A DNA stretch of 52,807 bases. Source: Chitinophagales bacterium. GTDB lineage: Bacteria; Bacteroidota; Bacteroidia; Chitinophagales; Chitinophagaceae. Where the stretch lies: the NCBI GenBank assembly GCA_026936105.1, contig JAIXKI010000032.1:1-52807 (forward strand), written 5' to 3'. The notes below the pieces were generated by a model that saw only the letters and a list, made by a program, of their open reading frames with translations, did not search any database and had not been told where the DNA came from. The position numbers and the translations under genes were made by a program. Below are positions 19,901-27,281 of this stretch, one piece after another; the first letter of the stretch is position 1; every line of letters starts with the position of its first letter.

Positions 19901-21124
19901 TTGTTGTCACACGATTCGTTAGTGAATGCTTTGGTTCAGCAACGTTATAATCAGCGGTTGAATGTGACCGCAACGCTGAGCCCGTGGAGGGACATGACCA
20001 TTGATATCAACCTGGACAAGACCTTTGACAAACAATATTCAGAACTGGACAAAGACACTACCGGCTTCGGCAATATCACAAGATTCAACCCTTATGCTGC
20101 GGGAGGTTTTACCGTCAGTTATATTTCTTACCAAACCCTGTTCAAGAAATTCGATCCCAATATTGTTTCGGAAACTTTCAAACAGTTTGAAGCCAACCGT
20201 GCTGTGCTCTCACAAAAACTGGCATCTAAAAACCCGTATGCGACAGGAGCTGTGGATCCAAACGATCCGCATTACTATGAAGGTTACGGAAGATATGCCC
20301 AGGATGTGATCATACCGGCGTTTCTTGCAGCTTATCAGAATAAAGACCCGCTGACAGTACCGGTCATTAAGAACGGAAACCCGAACCTTAGATTCAATCC
20401 TTTCTCCGGCATCATACCGAGGCCGAACTGGACGCTTACCTACAACGGCCTTTCCCGCCTGAGAGGATTGAATAAGGTGTTCACCAACTTTACCATCCGT
20501 CATGGCTATCACAGCACGCTTAGCATGAACAGCTTCAACACTGCCCTGTTATTCGAAGACCCTCTCCGTGTGGGTTATCCTTTCTTCAGGGATACGCTCA
20601 CAGGCAACTATATCCCGTATTTCCTGGTACCCAATGTTTCCATCCAGGAAGCCTTTGATCCGTTGCTGGAAATGGACATGACCTTTACCAACCAGTTATC
20701 CTTGCGTTTCGGGTACAAGAAAAGCCGCCAGCTGAGTTTGAGTCTGCTGGATTATCAGTTGGCCGAGAATCGTTCCACAGAAGTAACCGTAGGAATAAAC
20801 TGGCGTGCCAAAGGAGTTCCTATTTTAAAAAAGATACCCATCGGTAAAAATGGAATGAAGCTGGATAATGATGTCACTTTCCGTTTCGATTTCTCATTAC
20901 GTGATGATGCCACGGCCAACAGCAAGCTGGATCAGCGTACTGCTTATGGCACTGCCGGACAAAAAGCCATTCACATTGCTCCTTCCATAGACTATGTGTT
21001 GAATACAAGGGTTCAGATACAGCTCTACTTCCAACAGGACCGCACCATTCCCAAGATCAGCAATGCGTTCCCGATCACGAACACCCGTGCCGGTGTGAAA
21101 GTGAGAATATCACTGGCACAGTAA
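13937..21124 (+). CDS. sprA: SprA-type T9SS outer-membrane translocon (cell surface protein SprA/Sov)
   Basis: At 2395 residues this is by far the largest gene and matches the size of SprA/Sov. The start is a TTG at 13937: it is the only start that keeps the signal peptide (NKIFLTLVIAANVLAFSFQANG), and the next in-frame Met is about 100 codons in. Recognisable SprA features are the N-terminal region with YYHVPPPQNRDT, long beta-rich stretches with aromatic-ended strands, an ADxDYQNDLPRLTKFLNKLP segment, EVAVLKPGHAPQIGKG followed by YIDDFEGTQSPIDLR, and a C-terminal barrel. By family it forms the very large outer-membrane channel that exports T9SS cargo and supports gliding. Related genes here are the PorE-like 32198-34126 and cargo 28926-30944. 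Confidence 0.95.
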   Translation: MNPRANKIFLTLVIAANVLAFSFQANGRYYHVPPPQNRDTLKDTIIYPLQDRRGDPYSSPNRNTFDFKDTSFVKRNIEYDPKTNQYYIIEKIGSQYYRTPASFSMQDFLKMQGQRDENDYFRKRADLLSDMNRRLFKPKFRVSNDWFNRIVGTGKVEIKPTGYVDFIGGYQGQNVENPTLPERARKNGGLDFDMNSQLQVQGNIGDKLKLPINYNTLANFDYENQLKLDYHGKDDEILKTFQAGNINFTSKGTLIPGAQSLFGLKTQLQFGKLFVTTVLANQRSQRQSLGLQGGTASQSFKLKADEYEENRHFLLAQYFRNNFNKAMKQLPVVNSPIQILKMEVWVTNRNGTTTDTRDIVALMDLGEGQPYGPWGGTGNPNSLPSNGVNSLYSLVAGPSGTRNSTTIQGFLTSNGLRAVQDFEKTFARKLQPTEYYYNPQIGFLSLNQPLQPDEVLGVAFQYTYNGRVYQVGEFSQDVPPDSTGTSQKVLFLKLLKATSQRTNLPLWKLMMKNVYSVGFGQLERQDFSLDVLYDEPSLGQKRYLPPADVSDPYKGVPILTLTNLDRLNNQNDPQPDGIFDYIEGFTVISSQSRIIFPVLEPFGHDLDYVYSGPDSVSQRAKYLYYPLYDTIKAIAQTYANLDRFVLSGRSKTAGQTGDYQLGFNIPKGSVRVTAGGQMLQENIDYEINYDLGTLHIINQSILASGVPVNVQYENQAAFGLQQRNYMGLRLDYAANKHLNIGGTVVRLGERPFFVKQAYGEDPIRNTMFGADVDYQNDLPRLTKFLNKLPFYSTKAMSSITTYGEVAVLKPGHAPQIGKGNNGAIYIDDFEGTQSPIDLRFPLISWTLSSVPEGNGLFPEAALNNDLQSGFNRAKLAWYNIEPVLQEKGVANNPLGRNLEELSRPETRQVLRQEIFPNTSNDLGQGLLTTFDLAFYPQEKGPYNYEYRNSRVGANGKLINPKQSWGGVMRGLDQTDFETGNIGYIEFWLQDPFISHPGSQGGQLYFNLGDISEDVLKDGKRQYENGLPTPTNNAPVDTTTVWGKVPSNPLQVTNAFSNDPNDRKYQDIGFDGLGDDEEKTKFNTYLSSLQSNFGANSPIYQRALSDPSGDNFKPYRDASYDQQNAGILQRYKDINNPQGNSPIADNNSQFVNAFTQYPDAEDLNRDNTLNQSEEYFQYKVNLTPNMSVGTNFITDKRVANVTLANGSTRSETWYLFRIPINQYEMKVGNIPDFKSIRFIRMFVTGFEDTMVVMRFGKLELVRNQWRKFSYNIDTTDMYVNLPANDPVTTNLLAVNVEENDQRQPIPYRIPPGIERQQELSNNNVQLFLNEQAMSVQICGLPKGQARGVFKTTNLDMRQYGRLLMFIHAESVQGAQPLHDGDLSAVIRLGSDFIGNYYEVKIPLKITPFGATDSLSIWPAENNLDFDLDILNTLKMTRNKLGIPTSQYYSEVEADGRSYAIMGNPNLGEVQGILLSVQNVRLESACTEVWFNELRFNHLNEKGGWAAVFRSDLRLADLGTLSFSGMARSNGFGTLEQRINERSKEDLYSFDVSTNLDLGKLLPKESGIQIPVYAGISHTSSTPLYDPLDLDITLKDKLKEASGKDKDSIRTQAEDATTIKTFNLTNVRKIKTDGKRPKIWSVTNFNFDYSYIETKHHSPLIESDLLRRTRGALTYNYAPQQKFIEPFKNVLKSRSPWLALIKDFNFSYTPAQISFKADIFRQFGATRIRNIGGGPYKIPETYNKYFTFDRYYILQWNLTRSLALDFNAINNARIDEPFGRIDTKAKKDSVRYNLFKGGRNTQYNQQASLTYNLPTQKIPILSWTSIRATYQANYNWLAASLLAKNQGNILANTQTKKVNGEFRFEELYNKWKFLRAVNSDVVKQKQVTAPSNANNANKNKTDSLAAKRKKIKDPNALPQIPAVPKFFLRLLTSLKRVGIQYNEDLGTTLPGYMDSTKILGYNLRSHEPGFGFIFGYQPDTNWINRMGYKGLLSHDSLVNALVQQRYNQRLNVTATLSPWRDMTIDINLDKTFDKQYSELDKDTTGFGNITRFNPYAAGGFTVSYISYQTLFKKFDPNIVSETFKQFEANRAVLSQKLASKNPYATGAVDPNDPHYYEGYGRYAQDVIIPAFLAAYQNKDPLTVPVIKNGNPNLRFNPFSGIIPRPNWTLTYNGLSRLRGLNKVFTNFTIRHGYHSTLSMNSFNTALLFEDPLRVGYPFFRDTLTGNYIPYFLVPNVSIQEAFDPLLEMDMTFTNQLSLRFGYKKSRQLSLSLLDYQLAENRSTEVTVGINWRAKGVPILKKIPIGKNGMKLDNDVTFRFDFSLRDDATANSKLDQRTAYGTAGQKAIHIAPSIDYVLNTRVQIQLYFQQDRTIPKISNAFPITNTRAGVKVRISLAQ

Positions 21125-21266
21125 TCCTTTTCTTTCAGGATATGGATTGATCATAATCTCCCGCTCTTTGAAATTTGTTGTTTCGAAAATATTTTTTTTG
21201 ATTTAAGCGATAATAATAAAACTGGGAGACAGAATGTCTAGCAGAGAAGAAGTAATTCCAGAGATT

Positions 21267-21809
21267 TTATTGCCTTTCTTTTCTCATATCGAACATTCCT
21301 TTTGTTGAGATACCTTTTCGGTGCAGGGACCTGTTTACCCACGGAGGCATTGGATTTTTATCAACCCACAGGCCAACCCTTTGTGCCCTGGCTTCTGATT
21401 CAAGCCGGGCAAGATCTGCATCCTGATTGTATTTTTTGAAATGCCAGGCATAACCGGCTTTGATCATTTCATGGCTCAGTTCCCTGCCATCATCCAGGTA
21501 GCTGAAAGCGATCTTTCTCCCGTCTTTATCAGTGCTGTGTACCTCCAGGCTGATGATCTTTCTGAAACATAATGATGATAAATATTTCTTTGCCTTCTGA
21601 TAGAAAGGCATTCCTCTTTCAGGTGCATCAATTCCTTCCATCCTTATTCTTTCTTTTATATTTCCTTCAAGCAGGATGTCATAAGTATCGCCATCCACAA
21701 TGCCGATCACCTTTCCTTTCACATGAGGCGGCCTTACCGTCCATTGCGCTCTAATGCCGGCATTGTTCAAGATCAAAAAAGGCAAGATAAACAGGAAGAA
21801 GGCTCTCAT
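21267..21809 (-). CDS. Exported thermonuclease-family (SNase-like) nuclease
   Basis: A 180-residue protein: an N-terminal signal peptide (MRAFFLFILPFLILNNAGIRAQ) and one staphylococcal-nuclease OB-fold domain (about 30-155). The family motifs are visible: IVDGDTYDI (calcium-binding aspartates), RIRMEGIDAPERG (arginine and acidic catalytic region) and DKDGRKIAFSYLDDGRELSHEMIKAGYAW. By family it cleaves DNA/RNA in the periplasm or outside the cell. Its start overlaps the stop of the Ada/MGMT-like gene by 4 bp, so the two are probably one transcript. Confidence 0.92.
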   Translation of the reverse strand: MRAFFLFILPFLILNNAGIRAQWTVRPPHVKGKVIGIVDGDTYDILLEGNIKERIRMEGIDAPERGMPFYQKAKKYLSSLCFRKIISLEVHSTDKDGRKIAFSYLDDGRELSHEMIKAGYAWHFKKYNQDADLARLESEARAQRVGLWVDKNPMPPWVNRSLHRKGISTKGMFDMRKERQ

Positions 21810-22699
21810 TTTTTAAGACCGTGTGTTTTACTTTGATATGATAACGGATTTCTGAGTGCTTCCATACATATCAGCGCTGCTTTTTTTGCTTTTCCCCAAT
21901 GATATTCACCGGATTTTCCTGATGCGGGAACCGCCCTGTGGCAGGGTATCAGGTAAGCTACGGGGTTACTGCCCACCGCATTACCGGTGGCATGGGAATA
22001 TTTTTTTTCACCGGCCAGTGCCGAGTAAGTTATCAATCCCCCCGCAGGTATCATCAGGAGTTTTTTCCAGGCCCCGATCTGAAATTCAGTTGCCCTTAGA
22101 TGAAGATGAATGATGTGGCCATCGTAATTTTCTGCGTCAAATGCGGACAAAGCTTCTTCCTGAAAAAGATCTTCTTCTTCCACAAGTTTTACCCCGGGAA
22201 ATCTTTTTACCAACTGATGCACTGCATATTCCTTATCATTATCGTTAAAAGCAAGATAACACACTCCTTTGCCTGAAGAAGCAACGATGACTGAACCTAA
22301 CGGCGTTTGCGAAAAACGGTAATGTATGATTAGTTTGTTCTTTGTAGCTTCTGTTTCATTTTCCGTCATCGGCTCTATCTGCACCGGAGATGCGGGTAAA
22401 GGAGTTTCTCTTAAATATTGAAGGGTTAGGGCGATCCGCTGCCTGATGTTTTCTTCATCCAGATGGATGATCACTTCTTCTAACGGATGATGGAAGAAAT
22501 CATAGATCTTTTGACGGATCATTTCTGAAGATAATCCCATTTTTTCGGAGACATATTGATCGGCGAAAAGGTCATTTCCGTGCCGGTGATAAAGAAGGAT
22601 GGCTTCGGAAATGACCCCGAAATCACTTTCATAAGAGCTGAACTTTTGCTTTAATGAATTGTTTTCTAATATAGACTGTTCTTTTGTATCGGTAATCAC
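21806..22699 (-). CDS. Ada/MGMT-like methylated-DNA-cysteine methyltransferase
   Basis: A 297-residue protein with a GTG start at 22699. Residues ~125-285 are an MGMT domain with the acceptor motif IPCHRAVPASGKSGEYHWG and the preceding AGGLITYSALA and AVGSNPVAYL segments. By family it removes alkyl groups from O6-alkylguanine in a suicidal transfer. The N-terminal ~115 residues lack the four-cysteine Ada zinc domain; they may be a diverged AraC-type helix-turn-helix (FADQYVSEKMGLSSEMIRQKIYDFF), as in Ada relatives, but this is weak. It heads a two-gene unit with the nuclease. A promoter at 22704-22731 lies only 4 nt upstream. Confidence 0.88.
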   Translation of the reverse strand: MITDTKEQSILENNSLKQKFSSYESDFGVISEAILLYHRHGNDLFADQYVSEKMGLSSEMIRQKIYDFFHHPLEEVIIHLDEENIRQRIALTLQYLRETPLPASPVQIEPMTENETEATKNKLIIHYRFSQTPLGSVIVASSGKGVCYLAFNDNDKEYAVHQLVKRFPGVKLVEEEDLFQEEALSAFDAENYDGHIIHLHLRATEFQIGAWKKLLMIPAGGLITYSALAGEKKYSHATGNAVGSNPVAYLIPCHRAVPASGKSGEYHWGKAKKAALICMEALRNPLSYQSKTHGLKK

Positions 22700-22703
22700 A
22701 GAT

Positions 22704-22731
22704 CGAATTTACATCAATTAAAAAACAGCAA
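22704..22731 (-). promoter_or_regulatory. Promoter of the Ada/MGMT-like gene, adjacent to its start codon
   Basis: On the minus strand TTG (22731-22729) is separated by 17 nt from TAAATTCG (22711-22704), matching the Bacteroidota pair TTG / TAnnTTTG with one mismatch. The -7 box ends 4 nt before the GTG, implying a leaderless or very short 5' end. Confidence 0.55.
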
Positions 22732-22827
22732 CCGGGAAGAATGTAAATCAGAGTGGTTTGTTTTGAAACGGTTGTGAAATAGTAATAATGGCCTTGATAT
22801 TTGATCATTCAAAGGTTGCAGACCGGC

Positions 22828-22835
22828 TAATTTTG
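22828..22835 (+). promoter_or_regulatory. Bacteroidota -7 promoter box of the DsbA/FrnE-like gene
   Basis: TAATTTTG is an exact TAnnTTTG match, with TTTG at 22800-22803 as a possible though slightly distant (24 nt) -33 element. The leader to ATG 22888 would be about 50 nt. Confidence 0.45.
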
Positions 22836-22887
22836 TGTTGTTGATTGTTACGGCTAAAGAAGGTAAATATAATTTTAATAAATACTC

Positions 22888-23595
22888 ATGATGATGAAAG
22901 TAGATATCTGGTCCGATGTAAGATGCCCGTTCTGCTATATCGGCAAGCATAAGTTTGAAAAGGCGTTGAATGATTTTCCCGGTAAGGAAAACATTGAAGT
23001 GGTGTGGCACAGTTTTGAGCTGGACCCTGAACTGAAGACAGACACTACCGTCACCAATTATGAACACCTTGCAATGGTGAAAGGCATCAGTGAAACACAA
23101 GCCAAAGAAATGTCCCGGTATGTTATAGATTATGCGGAAGGACTGGATCTGAATTTCAATTTCGAAAAAGTGGTGGTCGCCAATTCATTCAGGGCCCATA
23201 AGCTGATCCAGCATGCAAAGAATAAAGGCAAGGCCAATGAAGTGGAGGAGGCATTGTTCAGGGCTTACTTCTCAGAAGGTAAGAATATTGATGATGAAAA
23301 TGTGATCACGGATATTGCCGTATCGGCAGGCCTGGATGAAAAGGAAGTGAAAACGATGCTGGCTTCCGATGACCTGAATTATGCCGTGGTGAGAGATGAA
23401 CAGGATGCCCGTAATCTGGGAATTAACAGTGTGCCTTTCTTTGTATTCAACGATAAATATGCTGTATCGGGAGCGCAGCAGCCGGAAGTCTTTTCCCAGG
23501 CGCTTTCGAGAAGCTGGAAAGAATTTGCCGCTTCGTCAAAGCCACAGATTCTTAATGAAGGCAATTCCTGCACAACGGACGGGAATTGCAGTTAA
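22888..23595 (+). CDS. DsbA-family oxidoreductase, FrnE type
   Basis: A 235-residue thioredoxin-fold protein. The active site is C13-P-F-C16 near the N-terminus, and the cis-proline loop is INSVPFFVFNDKYAVSGAQ. A helical insertion (about 60-160) gives the FrnE/2-hydroxychromene-isomerase-like shape. There is no signal peptide, so it is probably cytoplasmic, unlike classical DsbA. The C-terminus holds a second cysteine pair (CTTDGNC), as in some FrnE proteins where it helps oxidative-stress protection. It is alone on the plus strand; a bidirectional terminator follows. Confidence 0.92.
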   Translation: MMMKVDIWSDVRCPFCYIGKHKFEKALNDFPGKENIEVVWHSFELDPELKTDTTVTNYEHLAMVKGISETQAKEMSRYVIDYAEGLDLNFNFEKVVVANSFRAHKLIQHAKNKGKANEVEEALFRAYFSEGKNIDDENVITDIAVSAGLDEKEVKTMLASDDLNYAVVRDEQDARNLGINSVPFFVFNDKYAVSGAQQPEVFSQALSRSWKEFAASSKPQILNEGNSCTTDGNCS

Positions 23596-23650
23596 GCGAA
23601 ATTGCCCTTAACATTTCTGTGGAATTAGTTGATCAATTTTAGAGGATATA

Positions 23651-23680
23651 AAAAAATCCGCACATGGCGGACTTTTAGTT
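23651..23680. terminator. Bidirectional terminator between convergent genes
   Basis: TCCGC (23657-23661) pairs with GCGGA (23667-23671) around a 5-nt loop, with an A-run on the left and CTTTTAGTTT on the right. It therefore has a T-tract for both strands and serves the FrnE-like gene (+) and the exported protein (-). Confidence 0.7.
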
Positions 23681-23706
23681 TATTACCCTTAAAAGCATGA
23701 TATTAT

Positions 23707-24201
23707 TTACCGGCTCGTTATAGTATTCTGATCACCGACTTTTTTGAACAGCATCACATAGCCACACAGGTTCTTTTTCTTTTCTTTATTTACCTGCACC
23801 GGCTTCATCATGTGAAATTCAGAGAATTTTGGTATGTAAGAATAAGATATGATATTGCCATCCACATCGCCCCACATTTTCTTCTGATAGATTACCTGTC
23901 TCTCGTTCCAGTCATACATTCTCACTTCATAAAGCCTGGATGTATGATCACCGATAAAGACAAATTGATACCAACTGCCCTGCGTCAGCGGCACTACCAC
24001 CGGCATTTCATATTCACTCTCCATGGTGATGGAAGCTTCTTTCAGCAACATGAAACCATCTTTGGAATAAAGGGATTTCAGGCTGTCTGCTTCTTTAGAG
24101 ATGTAATCATTATTGCATGACTGAACACGGATCACTTTCTGTGAGGATGCTGCAAAGCCCAGCAGCAACACGGATATGAATATCAGGCAGGTTCTTTTCA
24201 T
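23707..24201 (-). CDS. Exported protein of unknown function
   Basis: The start at ATG 24201 gives MKRTCLIFISVLLLGFAASSQ, a clear signal peptide; the frame is open to 24276, but that extension would bury it. The 164-residue product has a beta-rich look (SWYQFVFIGDHTSRLYEVRMYDWNERQVIYQ) and no motif I recognise. It contains the text SLKSLYSKDGFMLLKEASITMESEYEMPVVVPL, suggesting a periplasmic or surface domain. It is separated by ~190 bp from the SDR gene upstream and appears monocistronic. Confidence 0.72.
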   Translation of the reverse strand: MKRTCLIFISVLLLGFAASSQKVIRVQSCNNDYISKEADSLKSLYSKDGFMLLKEASITMESEYEMPVVVPLTQGSWYQFVFIGDHTSRLYEVRMYDWNERQVIYQKKMWGDVDGNIISYSYIPKFSEFHMMKPVQVNKEKKKNLCGYVMLFKKVGDQNTITSR

Positions 24202-24393
24202 AAGGGTCTTTATACGGAATTGGTACGTGGATATAAAAGTAAAACCTGACTCCCTATGATTGAAGCTTTTGAGCATAAATATGCAGTTTGCTGGTATATT
24301 TTCTTAAGGGAATAGCGGAAAGTACTAAGGAAACGGAGAGAGGTAAGGACTGAAGAAGTACAAGATAGCCAAAAAATCCATTTAAGCAAATGG

Positions 24394-25155
24394 TTATGCG
24401 GTGCGGTTAATATAGATTCCATCAGCCTGATGCAGGCAGGTCAAAACCAATTCATTGATGCATACATGGGGTGGCAGAGTAGTGCAATACCAGACCACTT
24501 CAGCCACATCTTCTGCAGTAAGCGGGGTGATGCCATCATATATTTTTTTTGCTGATATCTCATCGCCTTTAAAACGGACCAGTGAAAACTCTGTTTCGGC
24601 AGCCCCGGGATAAATAGCAGTAACCTTGATCCTGTGGCGCAGCAGGTCTATCCGCATTGCATGATTCAGCGCATCTACGGCAAATTTGCTGGCGCAATAC
24701 ACATTGCCTTTTTCATAAACCTGCTTTCCGGCCACTGAACTCATATTGATGATATGTCCTTTCTTATGAGGGATCATATAGGGCAACACTGCTTTGGTAA
24801 CATACAGAAGCCCTTTCACGTTAGTATCTATCATGGTGTTCCAGTCCTGAAGATCTCCTTCGTCAAAATAACCACGGCCCAGTGCCAAACCTGCATTGTT
24901 GACCAGTACATCAATGTGCTGCCAAGTGCCGGGCAGTCCTTCAATATTTTCAAAAACGGCTTTCTCATCCTGCACATCAAAAGGCAGGGAGAGAACGGAA
25001 ACTTTGTATTTATTCTCCAGTTCACTTTTCAATTCTTCCAGCCGGTCTATCCTTCTGCCGTTCACGATAAGATCCCATCCGTTGAAAGCGAATTTTTCAG
25101 CGCAGGCTTTTCCAAAACCGGAAGTGGCGCCTGTGATAAAAACGATTTTTCCCAT
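24394..25155 (-). CDS. Short-chain dehydrogenase/reductase, YdfG-like
   Basis: A 253-residue classical SDR. TGATSGFG (8-15) binds NADP(H), NNAG is at 86-89, and the catalytic set is S140, Y153 and K157 (YCASK), with NVKG at 112-115 supplying the active-site asparagine. The arginines after strand 2 (NGRRIDR) favour NADP. Overall it resembles YdfG, an NADP-dependent 3-hydroxy-acid/serine dehydrogenase, but SDR substrates are hard to predict. A TATCTTCG promoter box lies at 25181-25188. Confidence 0.92.
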   Translation of the reverse strand: MGKIVFITGATSGFGKACAEKFAFNGWDLIVNGRRIDRLEELKSELENKYKVSVLSLPFDVQDEKAVFENIEGLPGTWQHIDVLVNNAGLALGRGYFDEGDLQDWNTMIDTNVKGLLYVTKAVLPYMIPHKKGHIINMSSVAGKQVYEKGNVYCASKFAVDALNHAMRIDLLRHRIKVTAIYPGAAETEFSLVRFKGDEISAKKIYDGITPLTAEDVAEVVWYCTTLPPHVCINELVLTCLHQADGIYINRTA

Positions 25156-25180
25156 AAAGAATATTTTATTCAGTGTAATG

Positions 25181-25188
25181 CGAAGATA
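25181..25188 (-). promoter_or_regulatory. -7 promoter box of the SDR gene
   Basis: The minus strand reads TATCTTCG, identical to the guaB -7 box and one mismatch from TAnnTTTG, 25 nt upstream of the ATG at 25155. Confidence 0.4.
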
Positions 25189-25211
25189 AAAGATAAGCGT
25201 TCAGAAAAGGA

Positions 25212-26003
25212 TCAAACCGATTTTAAAAAGTTTTCGAGAACGGTATTGCTCTTGTCTGTTTCTTCGATCATACCCATATGACCTGATTCCTGAAGTATAT
25301 GGATAAATGCTTTTGAAGGAAGGTGTGATTGTTTCAGCAGGTCATCCATAGGCATGATGCTGTCATAGCGTCCTATCACAAAGAGGACGGGAACTCCGCT
25401 TTGTGATAGCACGAAATTTCGTTCGGGCCTGTTGATCATTGCTTCATAATAAGTGATCAGGGCTTCGGGAGTGAAATAGTTCAGCCCTGAGATGAATTCA
25501 TTGATCTCTTTTTTCAGTTTTTGATTTGAGCCGGGAGAAAAAAGATTCGGAGTGATGTTTTTCAGAAACTCAAATGCACCATGTTGTTTGATGAATTCAA
25601 TACTTTTTCTCCGTGTTGCTTTTCTTTCATCATTGTCGGCATAAGATGTGGAATGAAACAAGCCGAATCCGTTTAAAACAGAAGAATATTTTTCTGCAAA
25701 AGCCAGGGTGATGTATCCACCCATGCTGTGGCCGATGACAGTACAGTCAGAGATGTTTTCATTGTCCAGTATTGAATTGACCACATCCGCCATTCCTTCT
25801 ATGCTTATGTTGCTGATCAGTTGGGATGTTCCGCTTCCCGGCAGATCGGGAATGATCAGGTGAAACTGATCCTTTAAGTATTCTGCCTGGCGTTTCCATA
25901 CCGAACCGTCTTCACCGAATCCATGAATAAGCACAACATTCTTTCCTGAACCTGATATTCTGTAATGAATGGAACTCCCCCGGTGATCCAGATATTTATC
26001 CAT
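25212..26003 (-). CDS. Alpha/beta hydrolase
   Basis: A 263-residue alpha/beta-hydrolase. The oxyanion loop is HGFG (27-30), the nucleophile S93 sits in GHSMGG, the acid is the aspartate in VIGRYDSIMP, and the histidine is in ESGHMGMIEE. There is no signal peptide, so it is cytoplasmic. Likely an esterase or lactonase-type enzyme; the substrate is not evident. Its start shares one base (26003) with the stop of the Lnb-like gene, indicating a common transcript. Confidence 0.92.
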   Translation of the reverse strand: MDKYLDHRGSSIHYRISGSGKNVVLIHGFGEDGSVWKRQAEYLKDQFHLIIPDLPGSGTSQLISNISIEGMADVVNSILDNENISDCTVIGHSMGGYITLAFAEKYSSVLNGFGLFHSTSYADNDERKATRRKSIEFIKQHGAFEFLKNITPNLFSPGSNQKLKKEINEFISGLNYFTPEALITYYEAMINRPERNFVLSQSGVPVLFVIGRYDSIMPMDDLLKQSHLPSKAFIHILQESGHMGMIEETDKSNTVLENFLKSV

Positions 26004-27166
26004 TATTTGCTTTTAAGTTTAAAATGCTTCCAACACCTTAAAAGCAAAATTAGCATGATCGGGATAAGTGCGTAGTTCAATTGCTGAAAGAACCATCCAA
26101 ATATCAAAAGTGCAATTAACAGGATAGAATAGATCAATAGATAATTGCGGACCCAATCTTTTTTTCTATTGAGGTAAAATGCCATGATGATATTGGGCGG
26201 GAATGCCCAGATCAGGTTGAGATTGTTTTTGCATGAACCATGATCGGTACCGAACCACATGAACAATAACAGTAAGCCCAATGCTCCGGTTAGGAAGAAA
26301 AGAATTATATCAAAGTATTTTAAAAATTGGCTTGACGGTTTCAGGAAACCGAGTGAAGCTATGATAAGAAGCAATAAGATGAAAACGCTCATAGGGGTGA
26401 AAACCGCCGAACTTTCTGTTTGCACCGTCTGGTTCAGTAAAACAGATTTGTTGCTTACCAGTTTTCGGGATGCCACATCAGTGCTGTCGAATGCTTTCAT
26501 CAGGTAGTCGGGCAGGAACATGGCTTCGCTGTTGCTGATCTTTTTATCCAATGGCATTCCCAGTAAGATATCAATTCCCAGTTTACTCCAGTATTCTTTC
26601 CCTTTATCCAGGTAATCATGAATGAGGTTCCGGAAGGTTGTATTTTTTTCAGGACGCACATCTTTGGTGATAACGGATTCTCTGATATTCCTGAATACTA
26701 TATCCCGCAGCCTGGTGGTGCAGTTGTCATATACGAAATCATATTTGTAATATTTGTTTTCTTCCTTCGCATTCTCTATCAATGCGGAAAAAAGAGATCT
26801 CTTTTCTTTGCAGGAAAGATCAAGCGCCTGTTCGGCCACGCCTCTTCCTTCATATTGGTAACTCAGCATAAATTCAGAGAAGCTGGTAACAGAAAGTAAA
26901 TACAGAAGCTTGCCCCGGATAAATTTCTGATAGAATTGCGGATCATCAAAATCGAAGGTGCCGTAATTGAAAACAATGTCTTCGTTTGTTGAAGAATCAA
27001 TCACTCTCAGCGCACTGTGCCCGAAAGTTGCGTAGAGTTCCGAACCGGGAGTGCAGGTCAGCAAACTGATCCGCAGTCCGCAATCCTGTTTTGTCAATGT
27101 ATCGGTCTGGGCCTTTGAATAAAGACCGGTGAATAAAAGAAAAACGGGGACGAGTATTTTTTTCAA
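26003..27166 (-). CDS. DUF4105 (Lnb N-terminal-like) membrane protein
   Basis: A 387-residue protein with an N-terminal signal peptide, a periplasmic DUF4105 domain (~25-200) and about five hydrophobic helices in the C-terminal third (for example VFILLLLIIASLGFL and LLIYSILLIALLIFGWFF). The conserved motifs LYATFGHSALRV, FNYGTFDF and YKYDFVYDNCTTRLRD are those of Lnb, the lipoprotein N-acylation transacylase; the YDNCTTR cysteine is the probable nucleophile and the GHSALRV histidine its partner. By family it transfers an sn-2 acyl chain to form lyso-form lipoproteins. A TACCTTTC box at 27185-27192 may be its promoter. Confidence 0.85.
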   Translation of the reverse strand: MKKILVPVFLLFTGLYSKAQTDTLTKQDCGLRISLLTCTPGSELYATFGHSALRVIDSSTNEDIVFNYGTFDFDDPQFYQKFIRGKLLYLLSVTSFSEFMLSYQYEGRGVAEQALDLSCKEKRSLFSALIENAKEENKYYKYDFVYDNCTTRLRDIVFRNIRESVITKDVRPEKNTTFRNLIHDYLDKGKEYWSKLGIDILLGMPLDKKISNSEAMFLPDYLMKAFDSTDVASRKLVSNKSVLLNQTVQTESSAVFTPMSVFILLLLIIASLGFLKPSSQFLKYFDIILFFLTGALGLLLLFMWFGTDHGSCKNNLNLIWAFPPNIIMAFYLNRKKDWVRNYLLIYSILLIALLIFGWFFQQLNYALIPIMLILLLRCWKHFKLKSK

Positions 27167-27281
27167 CTGCAGATTCTTTGTTGAGAAAGGTAAATAAAAA
27201 GAAAAGTCATTGGAATGAATTTACCGTTAAATAAATTTTCTGTGAAAGAAATTTCAATCTCCGGGCTTTCAGGTGGCCGGG

